A DNA stretch of 64,000 nucleotides, taken from contig JAQFVV010006294.1 in NCBI GenBank assembly GCA_028023455.1, forward strand, positions 3,501,001-3,565,000, in the 5' to 3' direction. Below are positions 14,073 through 23,889 of this stretch, one piece after another. Below the pieces are notes generated by a model. It was not told where the DNA came from. It did no database searches and saw only the letters and a program-made list of their open reading frames with translations. Made by a program: the position numbers and the translations under genes. The stretch comes from Epiperipatus broadwayi (Eukaryota > Onychophora > Udeonychophora > Euonychophora > Peripatidae). How positions within the stretch are numbered: position 1 is the stretch's first letter; each line of letters starts with the position of its first letter.

Positions 14073-14411
14073 ATATAATACTAAATCATCCATGCACTTC
14101 ATTACTATTACACAATGCTTTATTTACCACTCTCTTTTACAGTTTTGATTGCCGCAGCAATCTTCTTCAGAACTACAACATAATACAAACATATAAATAT
14201 ACATGAACATATAATTTAATTATATGTTTATGTATATTTATATTCACATGTTTATATAATTAAATTATATGTTCATGTATATTTATATTCATATGTTTGT
14301 ATTTGTTGTAGTTCTGCAGAAGATTGCTGGTGCAATCGAAACTGTAAAAGATGGTGGTAAATAAAGCATTGTGTAACAGAAGTAAAGTGCATGGATGATT
14401 TAGTATTATAT
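14073..14411. repeat. Foldback element (340 bp) with degenerate hammerhead-like cores in both arms
   Basis: The outer ends are inverted copies: atactaaatcatccatgcac near 14078 on the left against gtgcatggatgatttagtat near 14388 on the right. The arms continue inward through acacaatgctttatttacca and a core, to a central AT palindrome of atgttcatgtatatttat type. Each arm carries a hammerhead-like motif. On the minus strand of the left arm it is CTGAAGA, a GATTGC/GCAATC stem, then AAAAC. On the + strand of the right arm it is CTGCAGA, the same stem, then GAAAC. Each arm has lost one different core base. Two head-to-head copies of one short element, or a foldback transposon, would explain it. Confidence 0.7.
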
Positions 14412-14678
14412 GGTATACATTTGGCAATGCAATAAGAAAGAGTAGTTATTATATATTTTTTATGCATAATTATTCTCAGATATTAAAAGTTTTAGATTTT
14501 TCATTAGCCAGATTAATGAAAAATGTATTGAATGATAACTTGATTACATTTGAAAAAAAAAACCTCTAGATTAATAAAGTAATATTTACTTTTCTCCTTT
14601 GTTTTACCAAAAATTTTTCTTTTGACATGTATGTTTATATATATTTAGTAAAAATGTATTTATAGGGATTCTCTATAA

Positions 14679-14730
14679 TTACATCTAAACTCCAATTATA
14701 TAAATTATACTTGTATTCAAATATAAATGC
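14679..14730 (+). repeat. Short dispersed repeat end (tacatctaaactcc type)
   Basis: The string tacatctaaactcca followed within a dozen bases by aaattatacttgtatt recurs near 21347-21390 and 55437-55480. The spacing and spelling are the same, so this is the shared tail of one dispersed repeat family. Only a fragment is preserved here. Confidence 0.45.
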
Positions 14731-14945
14731 ATTTTGAAAATGTTTAGGAGATGCGATTTTTGTTTCATTGTAGTCTTATTTTTAATTAATAAGATAGTAA
14801 TTGTATATTAGGTAATTCTTTATTTTTATGCTATATTTATGTTTTTCTTCTTTGCTTTTGCTTTTCTAAGGAAACTAAAATGGAAAACGTAAGTTCTGTA
14901 CATTGCATGAATCTTTTTTTTAAATATACATTTTATAACTGATAT

Positions 14946-15080
14946 CACAAAGGCAAAACTCTCCCTACAGTAGTGCCACTCAGTGCAAGCCAGAGTAATC
15001 AATGGCACTACTGTATGGAGAGTTTTGCCTCTGTGAAAAACAGATTGTGTAAGCATAAAGAACAGTGATCATGTAATGTT
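14946..15080. repeat. Short foldback (33-bp arms) with dispersed tail
   Basis: The left arm at 14946-14978 (caaaggcaaaactctccc, then cagtagtgcca) and the right arm at 15003-15035 (tggcactactg, then gagagttttgcctctgtg) are near-perfect inverted copies around a 24-base loop containing gtaatcaatgg. The tail aagcataaagaacagtgatc and atgtaatgttt follows. The same loop (gtaatcaatgg), gttttgcct and aagcataag...gatcatgtgatgttt tail occur in the larger element at 32674-33003, so this is a shorter member of that family. Confidence 0.65.
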
Positions 15081-15539
15081 TGATGATTTATAACTGATAT
15101 GTATGTGTGGCTGTAAGATTAAGAAGGTGCAGACATATCAATAACCAATAGAAAAATTGAATAAATATTAGTACATGTGTACATGTAAAAAAATTAAATT
15201 AAATTATTATGTTAAACATCTTGGAAATATAAAGTCATTTAATGTTTCAACATTAATAATATTCTCAGTAAATAATTCAATTTGCCTTTTTATATTTCTT
15301 TAAATTTAAAAAGAAAGAAATATTATGCTGTATTCAAATTCTGTAGTTTCAAAAGATGAATGCAGAATTGTTTTAAAAGTTATTAATTTTCAGCGTAAAT
15401 GTAATTAGTACCAATATTTTATTATAATATATTATTGTTAAAAAGTATCCAAATTTTTTTTATTATAACATTGTGATTTAAAACAATTCTTTTCACTCTT
15501 CAAATTTAAGATGGTAATTCTAGTATTATCATTTCAAAT

Positions 15540-15760
15540 ACATAAATTAGTTTTTGGCTTATGATCTTTATTAGTGAAGAGATTAGACCTAACACATCTC
15601 TCATTCAGCAGCCATCTTTTATAATCAAGCTGATAACTAGTTAAAGGTGACTTCAGAGTGAGAACTGCATTAGATTCAACTTTTCATTGATGAAGCTCAT
15701 AAGCAGAAATTATTTTAGGTATATAGATGTGATCATCAGATAGTGATCATTGATTACTCA
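15540..15760. repeat. Decayed copy of the hammerhead-like repeat family
   Basis: The segment tttttggcttatgatcttta near 15551 matches, on the minus strand, the motif tttctggcttatggccttcg at 32851. Further on, aactgcattagattcaac, then ttgatgaagctcataagcag with aaatt, repeats the plus-orientation layout seen at 33205-33280. The stretch tagtgatcattgattactca follows. The core has drifted, with TTGATGA in place of CTGANGA. This appears to be an old copy with both orientations present. Confidence 0.5.
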
Positions 15761-16136
15761 AACTTATAATATAAGACTTTGAAATATGATGAAGAGAATT
15801 ACTCCTAACAGCATATATGATATTAATTGATTTATAATTAATGGTGTTCTAATCCTACTATTATCTATATGATCAATATTATTATTTAATAATACTTTTC
15901 AGTCAACAAGTTTCATTGATGTTGATTATTGTCCTCCAATTATAGCTTTCTTTTTTTTACTCCATGAAAACTATAATGATATCACCAAGAAAAAGAATCT
16001 CTGTTTGTGGTTTTCATAGGCTCTTCTATTTGACTTTACATATAATAAAATATATCATTTAGTATAATTAAATTATATATATATATAAATTAGAAATCAA
16101 TGTTCTTTATTCCAATTATAATCAAATATATATATA

Positions 16137-18075
16137 TATTTCTTCAAAAAACAATACAATAATTAATTCAATAAACAATATTTTAAAAAACAAATATCTA
16201 CTATAATTTAATAGAATTACTTTCAACTATCTAAGTAGTTCGTTATCAACTATATTCAAATTCTATTACAAAAAAAACATTATAAATGTATACAAAAACA
16301 ATTACAGCATACATCAATTTTCCCATAATTTATTAATTTTTATATTAGCAGCTTGTCTATTTATCAAATAATGCTTTCCATTTCTTATTAACATAGCTTC
16401 TTTAATTTTACGTTTATTATTATTTCTTTCATTACATTAAATCTTAACTTTATTTTAAAATCAAAACCATATACCATGTAATATTAAAAAAAAAGCATAA
16501 GAAATGGTGATCATATGATGTTTACACGTAATATTATGATCAAAAAATGCTAAAATCAAAACCATATATACATGTAACATTATGATTAAAAAATACAGAA
16601 GGTTCTAACACGCTCTTGTCTTGATTTTTGCACTCGTTTATATAGCAATAAATGCTCCTTTGATCTTTTTTCCACTGCACACTGAGATTCACCTATATAT
16701 GCTTTTCCGCAAACACACCACCATTTATATATTACACAACTTTAATTTAAAATACTACATCTATTTTTTGAATTATTTATCAATCTATTTAAATTAAGAA
16801 TAGTATAAAATGTGACTACATATATTTTTATATATTTGCGTTATAAATTTCACTTGTGCATTACAAATAAATGGTATTGATATCCAAGTATATTTCATTT
16901 TATCAATATCTATAGCATTTAAAATATTACAATTATTATTAAACTCACTAACAATATTATAAATTTATGATTATATCCAATATTTAATAAATCCATAGTA
17001 AATACATTTATATTACTTATTTCATCAGAATTATATTTACATAACTTATTCCTAAATAAAAATGATTTTAAACCAGATAATTTATGTACTATTGGCACAT
17101 TTGAATCCCAAGGAATATATCCTCTTTTTTCAATATCTTATTACCATACAGTAATCTAATTTCTTTTTATTATGAGTAACTTTAATATCCAAATATTGAA
17201 TTGTCATTTTTTCTTCAAAAGATTTACTCCATTTTAAACCTTTTAAACTACTTAATTCATTAAATAACAAATTTATAACATCTAAACTTCCACAAACAAA
17301 AATATCGTCAACATAACTGTAATATATTTTAATACCTTGATAATATATATTATTATTAAGAATTATATCTTCATATCTTGATATTACAAAACTACATATT
17401 TGTGAAACTACTGGAAGACCCATAGGCCAACCACTATCCATTTTATGACAATCTTCATTAAACATAGCATATATTTTTTTATCATAAAATATAACACATT
17501 TATAAATTTTACTTTCTTAACATCAACTTTTTTTAACATCAAAGTATCTAATATAATTTGTATAGATTTTAATCTATCATATATCAAATGTACACATACC
17601 ATCATTTTCATTAATATTAATATTATGAATTTTCTTTACAAAATCAAACGATGAACTAATAGTATATTTTCCAAATCCAAGAACATCTTTTAATAATGTT
17701 TTTATAAATGTACAAGTTTCATAAAAAAATGATCCACCAAAGTCAATCATTAATCTTAAAGGCTTATCTTGTTTATGCAATTTAATATTCGAAAATATTC
17801 TTGTACAAATTGCAGCAGATGGATAAAGATGATAATACGTATAAGCATCTATATATTTCTTCCTTTTAGTATTTTTCAAAATATCATCAATAAACTTTAC
17901 ATGCAAACTTTCAATGTTTATTTCTCCAACTTTTTTAAATTTATGCTTTTCCATTTGAATTGAAACTTTATTGTAGTAATCAAATTTTGACATAATGGAC
18001 ATTCTTAAACCTTTATCTTCTTTTAAACAAACAAGATCGTTATCATGAATAATTTTTTTAAATCTAAATATTTAC
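16137..18075 (-). pseudogene. Penelope-like retroelement, broken copy, minus strand
   Basis: This is a frameshifted Penelope-like element (reverse transcriptase plus GIY-YIG endonuclease). Read from right to left it starts with DKGLRMSIMSKFDYYNKVS (around 17950-18020), the usual finger region. PLRLMIDFGGSF and SSFDFVKKIHN follow around 17620-17780, ending in CTFDI. Then come SGWPMGLPVVSQI (about 17410-17445) and the catalytic YVDDIFVCGS box (about 17285-17320), with KGLKWSKSFEEKMTIQYLDI after it. The remainder is in several frames and ends with a GIY-YIG-type piece, CGKAYIGESQCAVEKRSKEH (about 16650-16712), whose AYIGE part matches the second half of that motif. Several frame changes and stops make it inactive. 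A partial copy in the opposite direction begins just to its right. Confidence 0.85.
16456..16600. repeat. Tandem duplication inside the Penelope-like copy with an intruding repeat tail
   Basis: The string aaaatcaaaaccatata occurs at about 16456 and again at about 16552, each followed by a catgtaa-att stretch. Between them lies gcataagaaatggtgatcat, then atgatgttta, which is the tail sequence of the foldback family found at 15051, 32965 and 45214. The plus-strand partner copy has only one such unit (about 18735-18770), so this is a local duplication plus insertion specific to the left copy. Confidence 0.55.
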
Positions 18076-18088
18076 AAATTCCAATAAA

Positions 18089-18985
18089 TAGTTTGAAGAT
18101 TTAAAATGGAGTAAATTTTTTGACAAAAAAATGTCAATTCAATATTTGGGTATTAAAGTTACTCATAATAAAAATAAATTAGATTATTGTATGGTAATAA
18201 AAGTTATTGAAAAAAGAGGATATATTCCTTGGGATTCAAAGGTGCCAATAGTACATAAATTATCTGGTTTAAAATCATTTTTATTTAGGAATAATAAGTT
18301 ACGTAAATATAATTCTGATAAAATAAGTAATATAAATGTATTTACTATGGATTTATAATATTGTTAGTGAGTTTAATAATAATTGTAATATTTTAAATGC
18401 TATAGATATTGATAAGATGAAATATACTTGGATATCAATACCATTTATTTGTAATGAACAAGTGAAATTTATAATATATAAAAATGTATGTAGAGTCACA
18501 TTTTATACTACTCCTAATTTAAATAGATTGATAAATAATTCAAAAAATAGATGTATTTTAATTCAAAGTTGTGCAATATATAAATGATGGTGTGTTTGTG
18601 GAAAAGCATATATAGGTGAATCTCGTTGTACATTGGAGAAAAGATCAAAGGAGCATTTATTGCTATATAAATGAGTGCAAAAATCAAGACAAGAGAGTAT
18701 TAGAAATGATGATGTATCACCTTCAGTATTTTTTGATCATAATGTTACATTTATATATGGTTTTGATTTTAATAGACAAGTTGCTAATATAAAAATTAAT
18801 GAATTGTGGGAAAATTGATGTATGACGTAATTGTTTATGTATATATTTATAACAGTTTTTTGTAATAGAATTTGAATATAGTTGATAACGACTACTTAGA
18901 TAGATGAAAGTACTTCTATTAAATTATAGTAGATATTTGTTTTTTAAAATATTGTTTACTGTATTAATTATTGTGTTGTGTGTGT
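18089..18985 (+). pseudogene. Penelope-like retroelement, 5'-truncated copy, plus strand
   Basis: This is the 3' half of the same Penelope-like family in opposite orientation. It begins within the region after the catalytic YVDD box (DLKWSKFFDKKMSIQYLGIK) and runs through KVTHNKNKLDYCMVIK, RGYIPWDSKVPIVHKLSGLK and SFLFRNNKLRKYNSDK. It ends with the endonuclease piece CGKAYIGESRCTLEKRSKEH (about 18598-18660) and SPSVFFDHNVTFIYGFDFN. Stops occur, for example after LLLYK. Its outer end (gtagatatttgttttttaaa near 18931) is the inverted match of the outer end of the left copy, so the two form arms of about 0.9-1.1 kb around a unique centre of roughly 0.85 kb. The reverse transcriptase core is missing from this copy. 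Confidence 0.82.
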
Positions 18986-19409
18986 ATATATATATGTATT
19001 CCCAATGCTAAATATACATGGAGAGATATCCATGTGTTTATTAAATTTGTGTATATAAATGTATGTAAATACATATTGGTATATATGACAACAAAGAACA
19101 ACTCTCCACTGTAGTGCTAATATTTTGATTTATAAGTTAAAATGATTTTATTATATACTGTCATACATTATTTTAAAATTGCGTATTTGGAATCCTCTCT
19201 TAATTTCTTTTTAGCTAAATTTATTTTTTAAAAGACGTCTATGCACTTTTTTAAAGAAATTATATATATTAAAAGCATTAATTTAAAAGAATATGGAACT
19301 ATTTAAAGTGAAACACTTAACTATTTATTGCGATTTGGAAATTTTAAATAACATATTTGATGACTATTATTAGGTTTCATTAGTTAACTTTAGATCTAGA
19401 GCATTTGTA
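18986..19409. other. Intronic DNA with a fragment of the foldback family
   Basis: This is AT-rich sequence. The piece acaactctccactgtagtgc near 19098-19117 resembles the arm aactctccctacagtagtgc of the element at 14946, so it is probably an eroded fragment. Nothing else is recognised. Confidence 0.4.
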
Positions 19410-20190
19410 AGGTGGTTGGTCTGCTTTGGGCCACCACCAATTTTTGTAACATTGATGGAGTTTCGTTGTAATATTTTGCAGGCACGGGTCTGCACTCCTC
19501 ATTTCTTTCTCAAGGATGGCGTGGGTGATCGTCAGGGGTCTTGTCTATGATGCAGGCTGTTGATAATTGTTGCTGCTACCTGAAAACCTGCTGGGAGGGT
19601 ACCTGGTCAAAGTTTCTGCACTGTTTTTCTTTCTGATGGGCTGCTGCACTTCCTTGATGCATTGGTTTTGGACAGTGCAGATCTGTGCTTGTTATTCATT
19701 ATGTTTTCCCTAGTTGGCCTTCCAACTTTGCACAGGTAGACCGAATTTGGTCCCTGCACATTTGGACCGTTAAATTGGGAGACAGAGGTATCCAGAATGG
19801 TTTTTACATGGTTCGGCTGTGGATTGAGGGTTTGTTGTCCTGTGGACTTGGGTCTTGAACCTTGTTGCCTGTTGAGGTGGTTGGCGCAATGCTGGACTTG
19901 TCTACCTATTCAGCTGAAGCTTGATTCGCTTTGGGACCCTGGGGGTGAGATCATTCAGCTACGGATAACTTCTCGGCAGTTGGGCCATGTAGACCTATAT
20001 ATAGATACACATTGGGCAAGATTATAGTAATCCTTTTGTGGATGTAATTGTTGTCTGGAGTGTGTCCTTTTGTAAACAAGATTAATAATTATTTAGTTTT
20101 TTGTACATTGAAGGCTTTGTAATCACATTGGGTAAATAGACCCGGAAAACTTCTATGTAATCTTTAACAATAAAGATTGTTTTGAAAGAT
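19410..20190 (+). other. GC-richer island ending in a polyadenylation-like signal
   Basis: Composition changes abruptly here. The stretch is rich in G and T with many CTG/TGG words (for example gcacgggtctgcactcctc, gggaccctgggggtgag) and contrasts with the DNA on either side. Near its right end is acaataaagattg (about 20168-20180), a good AATAAA signal. The open frame at 19797-20027 has a Trp/Cys/Leu-rich translation with no motif I know. The best reading is a fragment of a mobile element with different base composition, such as an LTR or the 3' end of a retroelement. A 3' terminal exon of an unrelated transcript is the alternative. No terminal repeats or target duplication were found by eye. 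Confidence 0.45.
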
Positions 20191-21560
20191 ATTTGATGAT
20201 TAGAAATGGCTTTCCCTCTTTTATTAGAAAATAGTGTGAAAAATTAACCATATATAAGTCCTTATTTTATCATTTAAATTAAGAGAAACTTATTTTAATA
20301 ATAAACTGAAAAGAATTAAAGGCTCCTGATTGTTAGACATGACAAGAATTCTTTATATACATATATGTTATGGTTATACAGTTTATAGATTTATATTAAC
20401 ATATGTTACAGACAAGTCCTCAAAATATATGTATATTCATGTGATAATATGTAAATATTTATATTTTTAAAGTCAAATTTTTATCGTTTAAATTAAAATA
20501 ATTTTTGATAGCTAAAAAGTAAAAATATTTGACACTTTTCCAGATATATTTTAATTTTTTTTATTTTTATGTAGATAGTATATTGTTTTTATTTGTTTTA
20601 ATTTTAAGAAAATACAACTTCTATATAAATTTATTTGACGATTTAAAGTACTGGTTAGACAAATTGAATAAATTCCAGAGGTTTTAGCTTATTAAACAAA
20701 AAAATTTTCAGACATGCAATATGTGTACTAACTATATAAGTTCCACATAAAATTTACAAATATTTATTACAACTACAGTGTAGAATTTTTACATTATTTC
20801 TTCTAATATGGCAGCAATTTTAGGATATTTATACAACATAGTTGAGATATCTTAAAAGAAAGAGAAGAAATATTTAAATTTAAGAGATTATTCTGATTTG
20901 ATTTCAAAAATGTTTTTCAGATACTTGGGAATGGATGGGATGGGATTGGGAAATAATTCAAGTTTTTTTAAAAAATAAAATATTACTTTGATGTTTAGAT
21001 TGTTTTTTGTTTGTATTGTTGGGGGTTATGGTTTGTAAATCATTTATTTTATACATGTATATGTATATAAAATTTATGTGCTGTATAAAATTGTAATATT
21101 TAATGTTATCAAATTATAAAAAAAAAATCCAACAAATGTAGCTATAATTATAAAAATTTTGATTGACCGTCCTCTATAGAGGATTTTTTTTATTATTTAC
21201 GTTTGTATGTGTAATTTAACACATTCAAACCTTTAACTGTGATCAAACTCTTGATATATCCAGGAATGTCTGCAGAATGTATAGTAAGTAAATAATTTAA
21301 TGTTGCAGATTATTTTAATAAACAATAATTCAAATTCTCCCTAATTTACATCTAGCTTAAGTATATATACTATACTTGTATTTAAATATTAAAAATAATA
21401 AAATAAAGGTAAATACAATTTCATAGAAAAGAGTATAATCTACTTTTAAATATATTAAATATGGCAGTTGTAGAGGATATGTTACATGAAAGAAATAGTG
21501 CAAATATTGTTTAATTAATACTATTTAACATAAGAATGATGACTAGCAATTTTGTTGATG
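20191..21560. other. Intronic DNA with one dispersed repeat tail
   Basis: This stretch is AT-rich with poly-A and TA runs. The sequence ccctaatttacatctagctt and actatacttgtatttaaata at 21338-21390 matches the family tail seen at 14679 and 55437. Nothing else is recognised. Confidence 0.45.
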
Positions 21561-21600
21561 CATTGCTGAGGAAGCTGTCAGATCGAAATCTAGATCCAGT
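21561..21600 (+). ncRNA. Hammerhead-ribozyme-like core (degenerate, candidate)
   Basis: The sequence gctgaggaagctgtcagatc followed by gaaatc has the order CUGANGA, short potential helix II, GAAA that defines the hammerhead catalytic core. The first box is at 21566-21572 and GAAA at 21585-21588. Helix II would be weak, and I could not confirm helices I and III. It sits immediately left of a small inverted-repeat element. Treat it as a motif match, not a demonstrated ribozyme. Confidence 0.35.
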
Positions 21601-21611
21601 ATTAAAACCGA

Positions 21612-21764
21612 TGCTTTTCTCAAGAACTGGACGAGCCACCAGGCGGCGCTGCAGAACCATCAAGAAGCCTGCAATTCATAATTTTTTTTTTTAATATTCG
21701 CTAAAAATCGCTTAATTTTAGAAATGGTAACCCCCCCCCCCCGGCACACTTCTTGAGAAAAGCA
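21612..21764. mobile_element. Small element with perfect 15-bp terminal inverted repeats (MITE-like)
   Basis: The left end tgcttttctcaagaa (21612-21626) is the exact reverse complement of ttcttgagaaaagca (21750-21764). The interior begins GC-rich (cgagccaccaggcggcgctg) and then becomes AT-rich, with a run of 12 C at 21731-21742. At about 153 bp and without coding sequence it fits a miniature inverted-repeat element. The flanks gave no clear target-site duplication by eye, so the superfamily is unknown. Confidence 0.55.
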
Positions 21765-23119
21765 CCTTAAAAACAAATGATATCAGTTTGTGTGATTTGC
21801 TAAATGTTTGTTTAATCAATGATTAAAAATAGCAAATGAACTTACACTAGATCACATTAGAATATAGTGCTGCTCTTGCTTTTAACAAGAGTTATATATA
21901 TATATGCATCAATTATTTGTTGTAATGTGGCCTTTAAGGCTAAAAATGAAATGAGTATTTTTGCCTTATAATGATATATTATATTGATTTATATGACATT
22001 TGAATTTAGTGTAATTCTAAACAACTTGGTGTTTCATACCAAATTATAAGATTTTGTGTTTATAAAATCATTGGTACATGTATCAGCTAATTAATGGTAG
22101 TTTGGTTGACTTACTATTGAAATTACTGATAGACAGAAATCTATAGCTAGTATTAGGGCTAACTTTATATTTTTAATATAATGATTTATTGTTTGTTCAA
22201 CACTTATTAATATTTACTGTTTTCACTATAGAAATAATGGTAGTGTTTCATATATATGTGTGTGTGTATGTTGAAGTGAAGATGTATCATAATTCATGGA
22301 TGTTTTTGAGATCAACTTTATAGTATGTAATTAGAAGTCATTTTAGCAAAAAAATATTTATCTTTCATTGGATAAATTTTGCAATAACCATTTAATACTA
22401 TCTTTATCTATTCAATGGTAAATGTTATTTTGCTACAATGTTAGTAATTATATTCTACTTGATTGTTCACAAAAGCTTTCATAAATTATAATATAAATGT
22501 ATATATATATATATGTACTAAAAAAGATAAATAGAGAGTAACAGTGGGATTAAATGCAAAGCAATAGTAAATTTTCATTGAAGATGAGTGGGAGTTTTTT
22601 CGGGTTTTTTTCTTTTAGCTTGATAAAAGTTTATATTGCAAATTTGTATTGCTTAGTTGACTAAAACATATTATCATAGTAATCTAATGATAAAATATTA
22701 GCTGCCTATTTTAAGATATCTCTTATTAAACAAATTTGCTTATACTATCAGATGCATTATTCATATTGCATATTTAAGATATTATTAATTTGTAGAATTC
22801 ATATTACACTATTCCTTGATTGTTTTTCATTGGAAACTTTTTTTTTTATTATTTGCATGATAGCATGCTTAACTGCTGAGTCATATCACTGTTATAACAA
22901 TGTTTTAATTAGTAGAGAAGATGATTTTAAATTAAGTACTGCAGTTATTAATAATATCATTTACATGTTAACAAAAAAAGATATTGAAAATTGTATTAAT
23001 TTTTATAAAGTGAGCTCTTTATTTATGCATGTGCTTTATTGAAAACATATATTTATTTATATGGTGTGTATTTTGTTATACTTTCATTTATAGCACAATT
23101 AATAATTCATTATTTTTAG
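21765..23119. other. Intronic DNA up to the ZU5 exon
   Basis: AT-rich sequence with TA/TG microsatellites at about 22250-22270 and 22499-22514. The 96-codon open frame at 22752-23042 has no motif and ends well short of the exon acceptor at 23119. I read it as chance. Confidence 0.5.
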
Positions 23120-23344
23120 ATTTTTAGTTAGTTTTATGGTGGATGCAAGAGGTGGTGCCATGCGTGGATGCCGGCATTCTGGAGTTCGTGTTATTATCCC
23201 ACCGCGTAAGGCACCAATGCCAATGCGCATCACATGTCGCTATTTGAAAAAAGAAAAATTATTGCATCCACCTCCATTAATGGAAGGTGAAGCATTAGCC
23301 AGTCGAGTATTAGAAATGGGACCCAGTGGTGGAAAATTTCTGGG
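23120..23344 (+). CDS. Ankyrin exon: N-terminal part of first ZU5 domain (spectrin-binding)
   Basis: This exon of 225 bases lies between a tttttag acceptor and a gtaaga donor. With the incoming GG it reads [20 protein letters not shown], then an IIPPRK motif, [30 protein letters not shown] and KFLG. This is the opening of the first ankyrin ZU5 domain and is nearly residue-for-residue like vertebrate ankyrins, including DARGG and the GEALASR/EMGP stretch. In known ankyrins this ZU5 domain binds beta-spectrin and links membrane proteins to the spectrin-actin cortex. Very strong conservation in an otherwise featureless AT-rich region makes this the anchor for naming the gene. The flanking introns are both above 13 kb. 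Ankyrin paralogues cannot be told apart from this part, so no gene symbol is given. Confidence 0.97.
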
Positions 23345-23889
23345 GTAAGATTGAATCATAAATTTACTTAAGGATTGCTGTTACAATGACTCAGTGATTG
23401 ATTGATAAATATTGACATATTTATTTCACAGATTAAATGTTCTGTTATTTTTATTTGTTGACAAACACTATAATCAATAATAAATTATTGTAATATATAA
23501 TTGAAATTTAGAATATTTTTTTTAATAATTATTATACAGCATTTAGTATATTATGTTATAAACTTTCTAGAGAACTTCTTAGTGGTTATGCCATATATAT
23601 ATATTTAGTCATTTCAATCAATATTATCATCTTTTTCTGTTATAATCAATTTTTTACATCTTTCAAAATGCTTTTGATAAAACAATGCTTTTTTTTTTTC
23701 TGTAGAAAAAAGTTTTTGTTTTTTTTTAATAATTTATTTTTTAAGAAATTTTCTAGTTAATTTTTACCATTTTATTTTTTTTAAAATATATATTTTAAAG
23801 TTCTTATTGTTTCTAAATCCTAAATAAATAGTAAAACAGTTAATGAATTCATTCATTTTTTTTTTTTTTTTGCTTAAAGCTATATATAT
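23345..23889. other. Start of ankyrin intron 3, left flank of the LTR element
   Basis: This is AT-rich sequence with poly-T tracts. It ends in (TA)n at 23881-23889, the insertion site of the LTR element. The opposite flank at 30989 also starts atatat, so a 4- or 6-base target duplication (atat or atatat) is compatible but not provable in this simple sequence. Confidence 0.55.

Noticed and set aside
22752-23042. 96-codon open frame just before the ZU5 exon
   Set aside because: It has no homology to ankyrin or any family I know, has chance composition, and is not connected in frame through a donor to 23120.
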